Assembly: GCF_900636825.1 (NCBI RefSeq)
Contig: NZ_LR134318.1
Span: 4,387,501 to 4,451,500, forward strand
DNA from: Pseudomonas fluorescens
GTDB lineage: Bacteria > Pseudomonadota > Gammaproteobacteria > Pseudomonadales > Pseudomonadaceae
DNA length: 64,000 bases
Reading direction: 5' to 3'
The notes under the pieces are model-generated. The model ran no database searches. It saw nothing but the letters and a program-made list of their open reading frames with translations, and was not told where the DNA came from. Below are positions 19,241 to 29,763 of this stretch, in pieces. Every line of letters begins with the position of its first letter. Positions within the stretch are counted from its first letter, which is position 1. The translations under genes and the position numbers were made by a program.

Positions 19241-20612
19241 AGGCGTCAGAACTGGCAACACCATCATCGGCCAACAACCGCAAATTCAACCGCAACCCCG
19301 CCCCGGCATTCTCGGCCCAGAGCGACCCGCCCTGCCGCTGCACCGCATTGCGCGCAATGCTCAAGCCCAAACCGAACCCGCCATCCCCGGGCCGCGAGCC
19401 GTCGAGTCGAATGAACGGTGAAAAGATCCGTTCCAGATCCGCCTCAGCCACGCCGCCGCCCTGGTCTTCCAGCCACAAATGCCAATAAGCGCCATCACGC
19501 CGGCCAGCGAGCCGCACGATCCCACCTTCGGGCGAATGACGAATGGCGTTACGCAAAATATTCTCCAGCGCTTGCGCCAACGTATTGAGATTGCCGCGCA
19601 CCCAACACGATGAGTGCACCGCACATTGCAATTGCAGACTCGGCCAGCCGCTTTCATAGCAAGCGTTGTCAGTGAGCATTTCCCACAGCGCCTGAATCTG
19701 AATTGCCTCATCGGGCAAGGGCGTGCGGTCGGTGTCGAGCCAAGCGAGCTGCAGCGTGTCTTCGACCAACCGTTGCATGCCGTCGACTTCACGGCCGATG
19801 CGTTCGCGCAATTGCACCAGCCCCTGCTCGCTTTCACTGGCTACGCGCAGTCGGCTCAGCGGCGTACGCAATTCATGGGACAGATCACGCAGCAGTTGCT
19901 GCTGCAGACCGACCGTCGATTGCAGGCGCTCGGACATCGAATCGAACGCCCGCGCCAGTTCGCCAAGTTCATCCGCACGCTGGGTCACTCCGCTCGACAG
20001 CCGCACATTCAACTGATCGGCGCGCCAGGCATTGGCCTGTTCGCGCAGATTGTTGAGAGGTACCACCAGCAAGCGGTACAGGCCGACGCACAACAACAAA
20101 GTGAACAGCCCGGGAATCACGCCATTGGTAATGACGCGCCAGAACACCCGGTACGTGCCCGGGATAAAACGCTCGGGCAATTCGATCACGAGGATGCCGG
20201 CGGACGGATCTTGCGGAAACGGCACGCGCAACCACGGCCGTCCCTTCTTGTGAATTGGCCAATCGAGCCCGCGCAGGAAAGTCAGGTGTTGCACTTCCGC
20301 TTCGTTCAGCGGCTCGCTGCTCAAGGACTGCAAGTGCGCGCCGATCACCCCGACCCAACTGGCCTCGCGCAATTCCATACTCTGCAACCAGTCATCGACG
20401 CCATTACGGCCGCCGCGCTGCCACGCCTGCTCTGCCTGCGCGGCATAGCGACCAAGCGTGCGGCGTGCCTCGTCGGAAAGAAACTGATTGCGCTCCTCCA
20501 TGTAGCGGCCCCAGGACCAGCTCAGCCAGATCATCAGCAGACAGAACGCAACCAGCAGACACGCCAGTTTCCAGAACAGCGAATGCCGCCCCGGCAGCTC
20601 AGACATTTTCAT
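19188..20612 (-). CDS. Sensor histidine kinase, PirS-like
   Basis: A 474-residue inner-membrane kinase. Transmembrane helices at about 13-35 and 160-182 flank a periplasmic sensor region of about 125 residues; HAMP (VVPLNNLREQANAW...) and kinase core follow with H-box LLRDLSHELRTPLSRLRVA, N-box LENILRNAIRHS, and G-boxes DQGGGV and GFGLGLSIA. Position next to cysM and gacS matches P. aeruginosa PA0930 (PirS), the enterobactin-responsive kinase, but no receptor gene is present here. The last 28 residues (from LADDGVASSDAF) are encoded by REP sequence. Start overlaps the regulator gene by 14 bp. Signal identity is inferred. Confidence 0.85.
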   Translation of the reverse strand: MKMSELPGRHSLFWKLACLLVAFCLLMIWLSWSWGRYMEERNQFLSDEARRTLGRYAAQAEQAWQRGGRNGVDDWLQSMELREASWVGVIGAHLQSLSSEPLNEAEVQHLTFLRGLDWPIHKKGRPWLRVPFPQDPSAGILVIELPERFIPGTYRVFWRVITNGVIPGLFTLLLCVGLYRLLVVPLNNLREQANAWRADQLNVRLSSGVTQRADELGELARAFDSMSERLQSTVGLQQQLLRDLSHELRTPLSRLRVASESEQGLVQLRERIGREVDGMQRLVEDTLQLAWLDTDRTPLPDEAIQIQALWEMLTDNACYESGWPSLQLQCAVHSSCWVRGNLNTLAQALENILRNAIRHSPEGGIVRLAGRRDGAYWHLWLEDQGGGVAEADLERIFSPFIRLDGSRPGDGGFGLGLSIARNAVQRQGGSLWAENAGAGLRLNLRLLADDGVASSDAFASRLAPTMELGSAQVV

Positions 20613-21321
20613 CGGCGGCGCTCAACACATAGCCCTTGCCCCACACCGTGCGCACTTCGCGCTCGGTGTAACCGATGGCCTTGAGTTTGCGGCGAATCTG
20701 GCTGATGTGCATGTCGAGGCTGCGGTCGTGGGCGGCGTAACCCCGCTGCAGGACGTGCTGATAAAGAAAAGCTTTGCTCAACACTTCTTCATCGTTGCGG
20801 TTGAGGGTTTCCAGCAGGCGGAACTCGCTGCGGGTAAGCCCCGCTGCTTGCTCGCGGAAGAACACGTCGCATTGCTCGTCATCAAAATGCAGCGTGCCGC
20901 TGGCCACTGGCACGACCGCAGCGGGCGGTCGCCGATCCAGTGCCACCCGGCGCAGAATCGCCTCGATGCGCACACGCAGTTCGGCCATGCTGAACGGCTT
21001 GGGCAGGTAATCATCAGCGCCGAGACGGAAGCCACTGATACGGTCGGCTTCCGCGCCCAGAGCCGACATCAGCAACACCGGCGTCGAATGGCTCTGGCGC
21101 AGTTGAGTCAGCACATTCAAACCGTCCATCCCCGGCAGCAGAATATCCATCAGTACCACGTCGAACGGTTGGCGCTGGGCGATGCTGAGGCCTTCCTGGC
21201 CGTTCTGGCACCAGGTCACCTGAAAGCCGCTGCGGCCCAGATGTTCGTGGACATAAGCGCCGAGGACCGGATCGTCCTCGATGGAAAGAATGCGTGGCTG
21301 GCCGGCGGAAACAGGAGTCAT
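20599..21321 (-). CDS. OmpR-family response regulator, PirR-like
   Basis: A 240-residue two-domain regulator. The receiver (about 8-120) has ILSIEDDP, phosphoacceptor VVLMDILLPGMDG, the switch serine LLMSALG and YLPKPFS. The winged-helix DNA-binding domain follows (LTRSEFRLLETL, RSLDMHISQIRRKL, VRTVWGKGYVL). Start ATG at 21321 was preferred to a TTG four codons upstream. It precedes and overlaps its kinase gene and corresponds in position to PA0929 (pirR). Targets are not visible in the window. Confidence 0.88.
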   Translation of the reverse strand: MTPVSAGQPRILSIEDDPVLGAYVHEHLGRSGFQVTWCQNGQEGLSIAQRQPFDVVLMDILLPGMDGLNVLTQLRQSHSTPVLLMSALGAEADRISGFRLGADDYLPKPFSMAELRVRIEAILRRVALDRRPPAAVVPVASGTLHFDDEQCDVFFREQAAGLTRSEFRLLETLNRNDEEVLSKAFLYQHVLQRGYAAHDRSLDMHISQIRRKLKAIGYTEREVRTVWGKGYVLSAADENV

Positions 21322-21540
21322 GAGTATCTGCAAGTAATTCTCAGTTGAGCGCGATTATTCAAGATTGTCGGACAGCGGGCAACTGATGGTTGCCCCATCG
21401 GACCAACGCACAACCGCGCCCGGACCTATGCGGTCAATATTTTTCCGGAGATTGCCCGCGAGCAAATCGCTACACTGCGCCCATGTCGCGTGCCGGATGC
21501 ACGCATGAGTCAACAGATCAGCGGGATGCAGGAGAGAGGC

Positions 21541-24294
<2,754 letters not shown>

Positions 24295-24377
24295 TCCACG
24301 GCAATGCCGATTACGCGCAACACCGCTAAGGTTGTCGTGGATCATTTGCGCCCACGTTGCCGTTCCAGGAGGAATTC

Positions 24378-25367
24378 ATGCGTACGATCATCTTCAGCAG
24401 CCAGACTTACGACCGCGACAGTTTTCTCGGCGCCGCTTGCCCGGCCGGGATCGAACTGCACTTTCAGCCGGCGCGGTTAAGTCTCGACACGGCGCCGCTG
24501 GCCGACGGGCACGAGGTGGTGTGTGCGTTTATCAATGATGATCTCAGCGCTGCCGTGCTGGAACGACTGGCTGCCGGCGGCACACGCCTGATCGCCCTGC
24601 GTTCCGCCGGCTACAACCATGTCGATCTGGCCGTAGCGAAACGCCTGGGCATGGCCGTGGTGCGTGTCCCGGCCTACTCGCCCCATGCGGTGGCCGAACA
24701 TGCGGTGGCGCTGATCCTCGCGCTGAATCGGCGCCTGCACCGCGCTTATAACCGCACCCGCGAAGGCGATTTCAGCCTGCATGGCCTGACCGGTTTCGAT
24801 CTGGTCGGCAAAACGGTGGGTATCGTCGGCACCGGGCAGATCGGCGTAACGTTCGCGAAAATCATGCACGGTTTCGGCTGCGAATTGCTGGCTTATGATC
24901 CCTGCCCGAACCCTCAAGTACTGGCGCTGGGCGCGCGCTATCTCAGCTTGCCGCAATTGCTCGCGCAATCGCGCATCATCAGCCTGCATTGCCCGCTCAA
25001 CGAACAGAGCCGACATTTGATCAACCGCGACTCGCTGGCACACATGCAGCCGGGCGCCATGTTGATCAATACCGGACGCGGCGGGCTGGTCGATACGCCG
25101 GCGCTGATCGATGCGTTAAAGGAGGGACAATTGGGCTATCTGGGGCTGGACGTTTACGAAGAAGAGGCACAGATCTTTTTCGAGGATCGTTCCGACCTGC
25201 CGTTGCAGGACGATGTACTGGCGCGTTTGTTGACCTTTCCCAACGTGATCATCACCGCTCATCAGGCCTTTCTGACCCAAGAAGCGCTGGGCGCGATTGC
25301 CGCGACCACGCTGCACAATATTGCAACCTGGGCGGCCGGGGCGCCGCAAAACCAGGTCGAAGGTTGA
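24378..25367 (+). CDS. ldhA: D-2-hydroxyacid dehydrogenase (fermentative D-lactate dehydrogenase)
   Basis: A 329-residue cytoplasmic NAD-dependent enzyme reducing pyruvate to D-lactate. It shows the catalytic Arg in LIALRSAGYNHVDL (near 77), the nucleotide-binding VGIVGTGQIGVTFAKIM (near 147), SLHCPLNEQSRHLIN, NTGRGGLVDTPALIDAL, and the catalytic His in NVIITAHQAFLT (near 295), with the acidic partner in the preceding DVYEEEA/FEDRS region. Start ATG at 24378 has a perfect AGGAGG site; a longer frame does not. Same place relative to gacS as PA0927. Confidence 0.93.
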   Translation: MRTIIFSSQTYDRDSFLGAACPAGIELHFQPARLSLDTAPLADGHEVVCAFINDDLSAAVLERLAAGGTRLIALRSAGYNHVDLAVAKRLGMAVVRVPAYSPHAVAEHAVALILALNRRLHRAYNRTREGDFSLHGLTGFDLVGKTVGIVGTGQIGVTFAKIMHGFGCELLAYDPCPNPQVLALGARYLSLPQLLAQSRIISLHCPLNEQSRHLINRDSLAHMQPGAMLINTGRGGLVDTPALIDALKEGQLGYLGLDVYEEEAQIFFEDRSDLPLQDDVLARLLTFPNVIITAHQAFLTQEALGAIAATTLHNIATWAAGAPQNQVEG

Positions 25368-25370
25368 CGC

Positions 25371-25826
25371 TTATTTGGGTGAGAGCGACGAGGCCAGAAT
25401 CAGTAGCGCGAGCCAGCCGAAACCGAAAAAGCGCTGCTTCAGCGAATGGCCTCTGCGCAGCAGGAACCAGACAAAAACCATCGGCAACAGAAACGCCATG
25501 ATCTTCAGCCAACCTTCCACCGGGCGACTGCCGTCCGCATTGCTCGGCGCTTGAACAGCCGGTTCGCTTTGCTGCTGCCGGCGTCGACGCCCCGCCGCTG
25601 CCGGCATGACTTTCGGCAGCGGTTCAGACAGCGGCGGCAACGTGATCGCCTCTGGCACCGCTTTGTTACGCGGCAGGCTGCCGAATGAAATCGTAGACGC
25701 TGGCGCCGCTGCGTGCGGCGCCTGAATATGAGCCGGTCGCTCGGCCATCGGCGCTCCGCAATGAATGCATGCCGTGGCTTCGGAGCTGACGCTCCGCTTG
25801 CATTCATAACATTCGATCAGCGCCAT
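25371..25826 (-). CDS. Zinc-ribbon membrane protein, unknown function
   Basis: A 151-residue protein with an N-terminal zinc ribbon (MALIECYECKRSVSSEA then CIHCG, i.e. two CxxC pairs), a proline/alanine-rich linker (about 30-95) and two C-terminal hydrophobic helices (about 106-122 and 130-147). The architecture, cytoplasmic zinc ribbon plus membrane anchor, is common among small bacterial DUF proteins without known function. The start at 25826 has AAGGAACG upstream; 45 extra codons upstream are not protein-like. It converges on ldhA (3 bp between stops) and is divergent from the next gene. Confidence 0.8.
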   Translation of the reverse strand: MALIECYECKRSVSSEATACIHCGAPMAERPAHIQAPHAAAPASTISFGSLPRNKAVPEAITLPPLSEPLPKVMPAAAGRRRRQQQSEPAVQAPSNADGSRPVEGWLKIMAFLLPMVFVWFLLRRGHSLKQRFFGFGWLALLILASSLSPK

Positions 25827-25959
25827 GTTCCGTTCCTTCAGATTCGAGGGCGGCAGTGTGCCATGAGCGCCTGTCGATTTGAACCGGATCGAAGGTCGCA
25901 AGCGCGCAGCATGCTGCAATCGAGCCCGTGCTAGCATATCGCGCATATTTGGAGGACCC

Positions 25960-26394
25960 ATGGTCGAACACGATTTCCGCTACAACCTGATGAACCCGCA
26001 ACACACCCTCACCGAATGCCGCGCTCTCGTTCCGGGCCGCTATCAGGTCACCGGCAACGGTGGTTCGATCCGCAACGGTGATGTCCTGTTGGTCACGCTC
26101 AAAGGCAGCAAGGATTTGTCCATGCGCCTGACCGTCGACACCGTCCGCCACCTGATCAACCCGCCGGGCCAATGGACCGCGATGACCACCGGCCCGGTTT
26201 TCGGCGAACTGGCGATCCACACCTGGCAGGTCAACTGCGATAGCTGCGGCAAAGAATCGAGCATCGAATTCGCAGTGGACGCGAAACTCGGTAAAGCCGC
26301 CGAAAAACCGGCCGCCACCGCGCGCATCGCCGAGCTGGGCTGGAAAGCCGTTGGCGATAAGCACCTGTGCCCGAAATGCCAGGAGCCGGCATGA
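25960..26394 (+). CDS. Conserved hypothetical protein with C-terminal zinc-finger pairs
   Basis: A 144-residue soluble protein with no recognised domain name. The first 70 residues look beta-rich (PGRYQVTGNGGSIRNGDVLL, VTLKGSKDLSMRLTVDTVRHL), reminiscent of a small barrel; the second half contains CDSCGKE near residue 89 and CPKCQE at the C-terminus, a likely four-cysteine zinc site. GGAGG four bases before the ATG supports the start. It overlaps the following lipoprotein gene (ATGATGA), so they are co-transcribed. Divergent from the zinc-ribbon membrane protein, with 133 bp between starts. Confidence 0.75.
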   Translation: MVEHDFRYNLMNPQHTLTECRALVPGRYQVTGNGGSIRNGDVLLVTLKGSKDLSMRLTVDTVRHLINPPGQWTAMTTGPVFGELAIHTWQVNCDSCGKESSIEFAVDAKLGKAAEKPAATARIAELGWKAVGDKHLCPKCQEPA

Positions 26395-26798
26395 TGAAAC
26401 GCCTTGCTTTGGCCGCACTGGTGGGTGTTGGTCTCGCCGGTTGCGCCGCGCAGCCCGTGCAATTGCAGCAGAACCGCAGCTACATTCTGGAGTGGATCGG
26501 CGAACGCCCGTTGATGGATTACAGCCATCTGACCATTACGCTGGGCGATGATGGCCGTGCCTATGGCAATGGCGGCTGTAACCATTGGTTCGCGCCGTAC
26601 ACCCTCGAAGGTGACAAGATCAGCTTCGGCAAGATCGGCAAGACCCGCAAACTTTGCCCGCCAGCATTGATGGAGCAGGAACAACGGTTTTTGCAGGCGC
26701 TGGAGCATGTCGAGCGCTGGGATATTTCGCCGATCGAGCAGATGCGTCTGTGGCCGGCCGAAGGCAAGCCGTTGCGCTGGTGGCTGGAAGAGGGTTGA
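26391..26798 (+). CDS. META-domain (HslJ-like) lipoprotein
   Basis: A 135-residue lipoprotein. The signal peptide ends in the lipobox LAGC (Cys 18), and the body fits the META/HslJ fold: ILEWIGERPLMDYSHLTITLGDDGRAYGNGGCNHWFAPYT with the GNGGCN core and a second Cys in RKLCPPALMEQEQRFLQAL. Such proteins are outer-membrane or periplasmic and are linked in other bacteria to stress and antibiotic tolerance; no specific role is shown here. It overlaps the preceding zinc-finger gene and is followed by a REP pair. Confidence 0.88.
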   Translation: MMKRLALAALVGVGLAGCAAQPVQLQQNRSYILEWIGERPLMDYSHLTITLGDDGRAYGNGGCNHWFAPYTLEGDKISFGKIGKTRKLCPPALMEQEQRFLQALEHVERWDISPIEQMRLWPAEGKPLRWWLEEG

Positions 26799-26810
26799 TC
26801 GTTCAGCCGC

Positions 26811-26887
26811 AAAAAAGATCGCGGCCTTCGGCAGCTCCTACATGATTGCGCGTGTAGGAGCTGCCGAAGGCTGCGATCTTCTTTTTT
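26811..26887. repeat. REP inverted pair with short loop
   Basis: AAAAAAGATCGCGGCCTTCGGCAGCTCC and its near-complement enclose a 14-bp loop. The A- and T-tracts at the ends make it a likely bidirectional terminator between the META lipoprotein and the TlpA gene. Confidence 0.88.
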
Positions 26888-26897
26888 GGTTGATGAC

Positions 26898-27365
26898 TTA
26901 ATTGCTGGACTGTAACGCCTCGATTTTCGCCATCACCCCCGCCGCCGTCTGCTCACCCAGCAGCTGCTCACGCACTTTGCCCTTGTCGTCGATGATGTAC
27001 GTCACCGGCAATGCCTCACTGCGCGGCAATTCGAACAGCTCCGCCGGATCCTGCGCCAGCACGGTGAACTTGATGCCGAGTTTTTCGCTGGCTTCTTTCA
27101 GTTCCGCACCTTGCACGTTGTCGAAGTTGACCCCGAACACCCCGACATTCCTGCTTTTGAGCTCATCAGCCAGATGGTTGAGTTCAGGGATTTCTGTGCG
27201 ACACGGGCCGCACCATTCAGCCCAGTAATTGACGATCAGCCAATGCTTGTCCAGTCGCTCGGAAGCGACCTTCTGACCATTCTGGTCGATCCCGTAATCA
27301 TTGCCGCAGCCCCCCAGCATCAACGCCCCGATTACCGTCAATGCCGCTGCCAATCGCCGTGTCAT
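26898..27365 (-). CDS. TlpA/ResA-type thiol-disulfide reductase lipoprotein
   Basis: A 155-residue thioredoxin-fold lipoprotein. The lipobox is LGGC (Cys 20) and the redox motif WCGPC is at about residues 51-55 in VNYWAEWCGPCRTEIPELN; the cis-proline loop is EALPVTYIIDD. It should reduce or maintain thiols of membrane or periplasmic partners, as in cytochrome c maturation, though no partner gene is adjacent. It stands alone between a REP pair and the divergent arsC, corresponding in neighbourhood to PA0953. Confidence 0.9.
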   Translation of the reverse strand: MTRRLAAALTVIGALMLGGCGNDYGIDQNGQKVASERLDKHWLIVNYWAEWCGPCRTEIPELNHLADELKSRNVGVFGVNFDNVQGAELKEASEKLGIKFTVLAQDPAELFELPRSEALPVTYIIDDKGKVREQLLGEQTAAGVMAKIEALQSSN

Positions 27366-27478
27366 GTGTGGTTCCTTGTGAAAATCCGAATACGCCTGCG
27401 GCCCAATGCCTCTGAAGGTTCTGGATTGCGCGCTGCACAGTTAGAATAGCCGCCACTTTACGCCAGAAGCGACCCGCC

Positions 27479-27832
27479 ATGACCGATCTGACGCTTTATC
27501 ACAATCCGCGCTGCTCGAAATCCCGCGGCGCGCTGGAACTGCTCGAAGCCCGCGGCCTGACGCCGACCGTGGTGCGCTATCTCGAAACCCCGCTGAACGC
27601 GGGGCAAATCAAGGCACTGCTCGGCAAGCTTGGCATCAGCGCACGCCAGTTGCTGCGCACTGGTGAAGATGAATACAAAATGCTTCAACTGGCTGATGAC
27701 AACCTCAGCGAAGCGCAATTGATCGATGCCATCGCCGCCCATCCAAAACTGATGGAGCGGCCGATTCTCGAAGCCGGCGACAAAGCCGTCATCGGCCGCC
27801 CTCCGGAAAATCTGCTGGAGTTGTTGCCATGA
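27479..27832 (+). CDS. arsC: Glutaredoxin-type arsenate reductase family protein
   Basis: A 117-residue ArsC-family protein. It has the active-site CSKS in LYHNPRCSKSRGALELLE (Cys near 12) and the conserved VVRYLETPL and RPILEAGDKAVIGRPPE segments with the arginine that stabilises arsenate. The family reduces arsenate to arsenite with glutathione/glutaredoxin. There is no arsR or arsB nearby, so this is the housekeeping copy. It overlaps wrbA by four bases (ATGA). Confidence 0.92.
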   Translation: MTDLTLYHNPRCSKSRGALELLEARGLTPTVVRYLETPLNAGQIKALLGKLGISARQLLRTGEDEYKMLQLADDNLSEAQLIDAIAAHPKLMERPILEAGDKAVIGRPPENLLELLP

Positions 27833-28425
27833 GCACGCCGTACATTCTGGTGCTGTATTACAGCCGCAACGGCGCGACCAACGAAATGGCCCGGCAGATT
27901 GCCCGCGGTGTCGAGCAGGCCGGTCTTGAAGCGCGCCTGCGCACCGTGCCGGCGATCTCCAGCGAATGCGAAGCGGTGGCGCCGGACATTCCCGCTGATG
28001 GCGCGCTCTACGCCACCCTCGATGACCTGAAAAACTGCGCCGGCCTGGCCCTTGGCAGTCCGACGCGATTCGGCAACATGGCGGCGCCGCTTAAATACTT
28101 CCTTGATGGCACCAGCAACCTCTGGCTGACCGGCGCGCTCGTCGGCAAACCGGCCGGCGTGTTCACCTCGACCGCGAGTCTGCACGGCGGCCAGGAAACC
28201 ACGCTACTGTCTATGATGCTGCCGTTGTTGCACCACGGCATGCTGATCACCGGCCTGCCGTACAGCGAATCGGCGCTGCTGGAAACCCAGGGTGGCGGCA
28301 CGCCGTACGGCGCCAGTCATCACGCCGGTGCGGACGGCAAAAGCGCGCTGGATCAGCACGAAATCGCACTGTGTCGTGCGCTCGGTCTGCGCCTGGCCAA
28401 GACCGCGCAGAAACTGGAGCGCTGA
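27829..28425 (+). CDS. wrbA: NAD(P)H:quinone oxidoreductase WrbA
   Basis: A 198-residue flavodoxin-like enzyme performing two-electron quinone reduction. FMN-phosphate binding is seen in LYYSRNGATNEMARQIA (near residue 8), flavin contacts in LGSPTRFGNMAAPLKYFLD (near 78) and the WrbA insertion with VFTSTASLHGGQETTLLSM. Middle gene of arsC-wrbA-DUF2069, all touching or overlapping, as in PA0948-PA0950. Confidence 0.95.
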   Translation: MSTPYILVLYYSRNGATNEMARQIARGVEQAGLEARLRTVPAISSECEAVAPDIPADGALYATLDDLKNCAGLALGSPTRFGNMAAPLKYFLDGTSNLWLTGALVGKPAGVFTSTASLHGGQETTLLSMMLPLLHHGMLITGLPYSESALLETQGGGTPYGASHHAGADGKSALDQHEIALCRALGLRLAKTAQKLER

Positions 28426-28427
28426 CG

Positions 28428-28853
28428 GTGGCGAAGAAGCCGAAGATCCTGCACGCCGTCGAATGGCTGCAGCCGCGCGTCAAAGCGATGCGCGTCATCA
28501 GTCTGCTGAGCTTTTTCGCCCTGGCCGGATTGCTTGGCGCCTACTATCTGATCTTCGCCGACCTGCATGGCGCGCGGCCTTGGGTGATTCTGCTGGTCGA
28601 GCTGATCCCCTGGATCATTCTCGCACCGGCAATGATCATGGGCAGCGCGCGCGGGCATTCATGGATGTGTTTTGTGGTGAACCTGTATTTCATCAAAGGC
28701 GCACTGGCGGCGTATGACCCGAACCGGCAATTGTTTGGTGTGCTGGAGATGGTCGCGAGCCTGGCGGTGTTCTGCTCGGCGCTGTTGTATGTGCGCTGGC
28801 GGTATCAGTTGAATCGCAAATTGGCGGGTGAAGGCGAAATTTCCGTCGCCTGA
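28428..28853 (+). CDS. DUF2069 inner-membrane protein
   Basis: A 141-residue membrane protein starting with GTG at 28428, two bases after the wrbA stop. Four hydrophobic helices are visible (about 22-42, 50-70, 77-95 and 103-120), with ILHAVEWLQPRVKAMRVISLL before the first and RWRYQLNRKL after the last. It fits DUF2069, a family of unknown function nearly always next to wrbA. A longer ATG frame overlaps wrbA by 55 bases and was rejected. Confidence 0.85.
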   Translation: MAKKPKILHAVEWLQPRVKAMRVISLLSFFALAGLLGAYYLIFADLHGARPWVILLVELIPWIILAPAMIMGSARGHSWMCFVVNLYFIKGALAAYDPNRQLFGVLEMVASLAVFCSALLYVRWRYQLNRKLAGEGEISVA

Positions 28854-28862
28854 CAGACCGCC

Positions 28863-28939
28863 ATCGCTAGCAGGGCTAGCTCCCACAGGGGTTCTGTGAA
28901 CGACACACAACCAATGTGGGAGCTAGCCCTGCTAGCGAT
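28863..28939. repeat. REP inverted pair (ATCGCTAGCAGGGCTAGCTCC class)
   Basis: 25-bp arms at 28863-28887 and 28915-28939 are reverse complements around a 27-bp loop. Related sequence recurs at 38587-38680. It separates two convergent genes. Confidence 0.9.
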
Positions 28940-28954
28940 TGGCGCAACTCGGTC

Positions 28955-29629
28955 TCAATGATTGACGGTGTACGAGAGCATCATCGAGATCTGGCTCATC
29001 GGCCGGCCGCCACTTTGTTCGTGCCACTGATTGAACGCATTCTGCACCGTCGCCAGATCACGCTGGCTGGTTGGCACCTTGTCGACGATCTTCTGTGCAT
29101 TCAGCGCGGCGACTACGTCATAGCTCGGCACAAACGTGTCCTTGCCGACCATGCGCAGAAACCGTGGCGCCGACAGTCCGCCAAGTTGATGTCCGTGCTT
29201 TTTCAGGTACGTCCACAAACCGACGATGTCGGTCACCGGCCAGTCGGCGATCAACGTACCGAAACTGCCCTTGTCCTTTTCCACATCGAGTATGAACTGC
29301 GCATTGCGCGGCACGCTTTTGAGCTTGCCCAAGTGCCGGATGATCCGCGCGTCCTGCATCAGCCGTTCAAGATGTTCGGCACTCATCAGGACGACTTTTT
29401 CCGGGTCGAACTTGAAAAACACTTCCTCGAATGCCGGCCATTTCGCGTCGACCAGACTGTGCTTGAGCCCGGCGCGAAACACCCGCAGGGCCATGGTCGA
29501 AAGGTAGCGGTCGTCGCGGATCTTGCGCAGTTGTGCGGCAGTTTTGGGAACGGGCAGATGGGCTTCCAGTTCAGCCGCTGAACCGAAACGATTCAGACAG
29601 TATTCGTGCAGCCACTTGTAATCGCGCAT
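28955..29629 (-). CDS. DNA-3-methyladenine glycosylase I (Tag)-family protein, probably without classic activity
   Basis: A 224-residue protein aligning with Tag: FDPEKVVLMSAEHLERLMQDARIIRHLGKL matches the Tag helix pair nearly residue for residue. However, the catalytic glutamate of E. coli Tag (in CLEGQQAGLSW) aligns with a non-acidic residue here (in TMALRVFRAGLKH), the binding-pocket Trp is His, and the N- and C-terminal Cys/His zinc ligands are missing. It may recognise another base, act non-catalytically, or be a distinct subfamily. The start at 29629 (MRDYKWLHEYCLNRFG) matches the conserved beginning of the subfamily; the upstream extension is REP sequence. Confidence 0.8.
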   Translation of the reverse strand: MRDYKWLHEYCLNRFGSAAELEAHLPVPKTAAQLRKIRDDRYLSTMALRVFRAGLKHSLVDAKWPAFEEVFFKFDPEKVVLMSAEHLERLMQDARIIRHLGKLKSVPRNAQFILDVEKDKGSFGTLIADWPVTDIVGLWTYLKKHGHQLGGLSAPRFLRMVGKDTFVPSYDVVAALNAQKIVDKVPTSQRDLATVQNAFNQWHEQSGGRPMSQISMMLSYTVNH

Positions 29630-29661
29630 GCCCTCTCCTATTGAATGAAACAAGAAACCTG

Positions 29662-29751
29662 TGTGGGAGCGAGCCTGCTCGCGAAAGCGGTGTGTCATTC
29701 AACTGATATGTTGACTGATACGCCCTCTTCGCGAGCAGGCTCGCTCCCACA
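29662..29751. repeat. REP inverted pair (TCGCGAGCAGGCTCGCTCCC class)
   Basis: TGTGGGAGCGAGCCTGCTCGCGA and its reverse complement flank a 45-bp centre, between ttcA and the Tag-family gene. Confidence 0.9.
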
Positions 29752-29763
29752 TTTGAAATGGTT

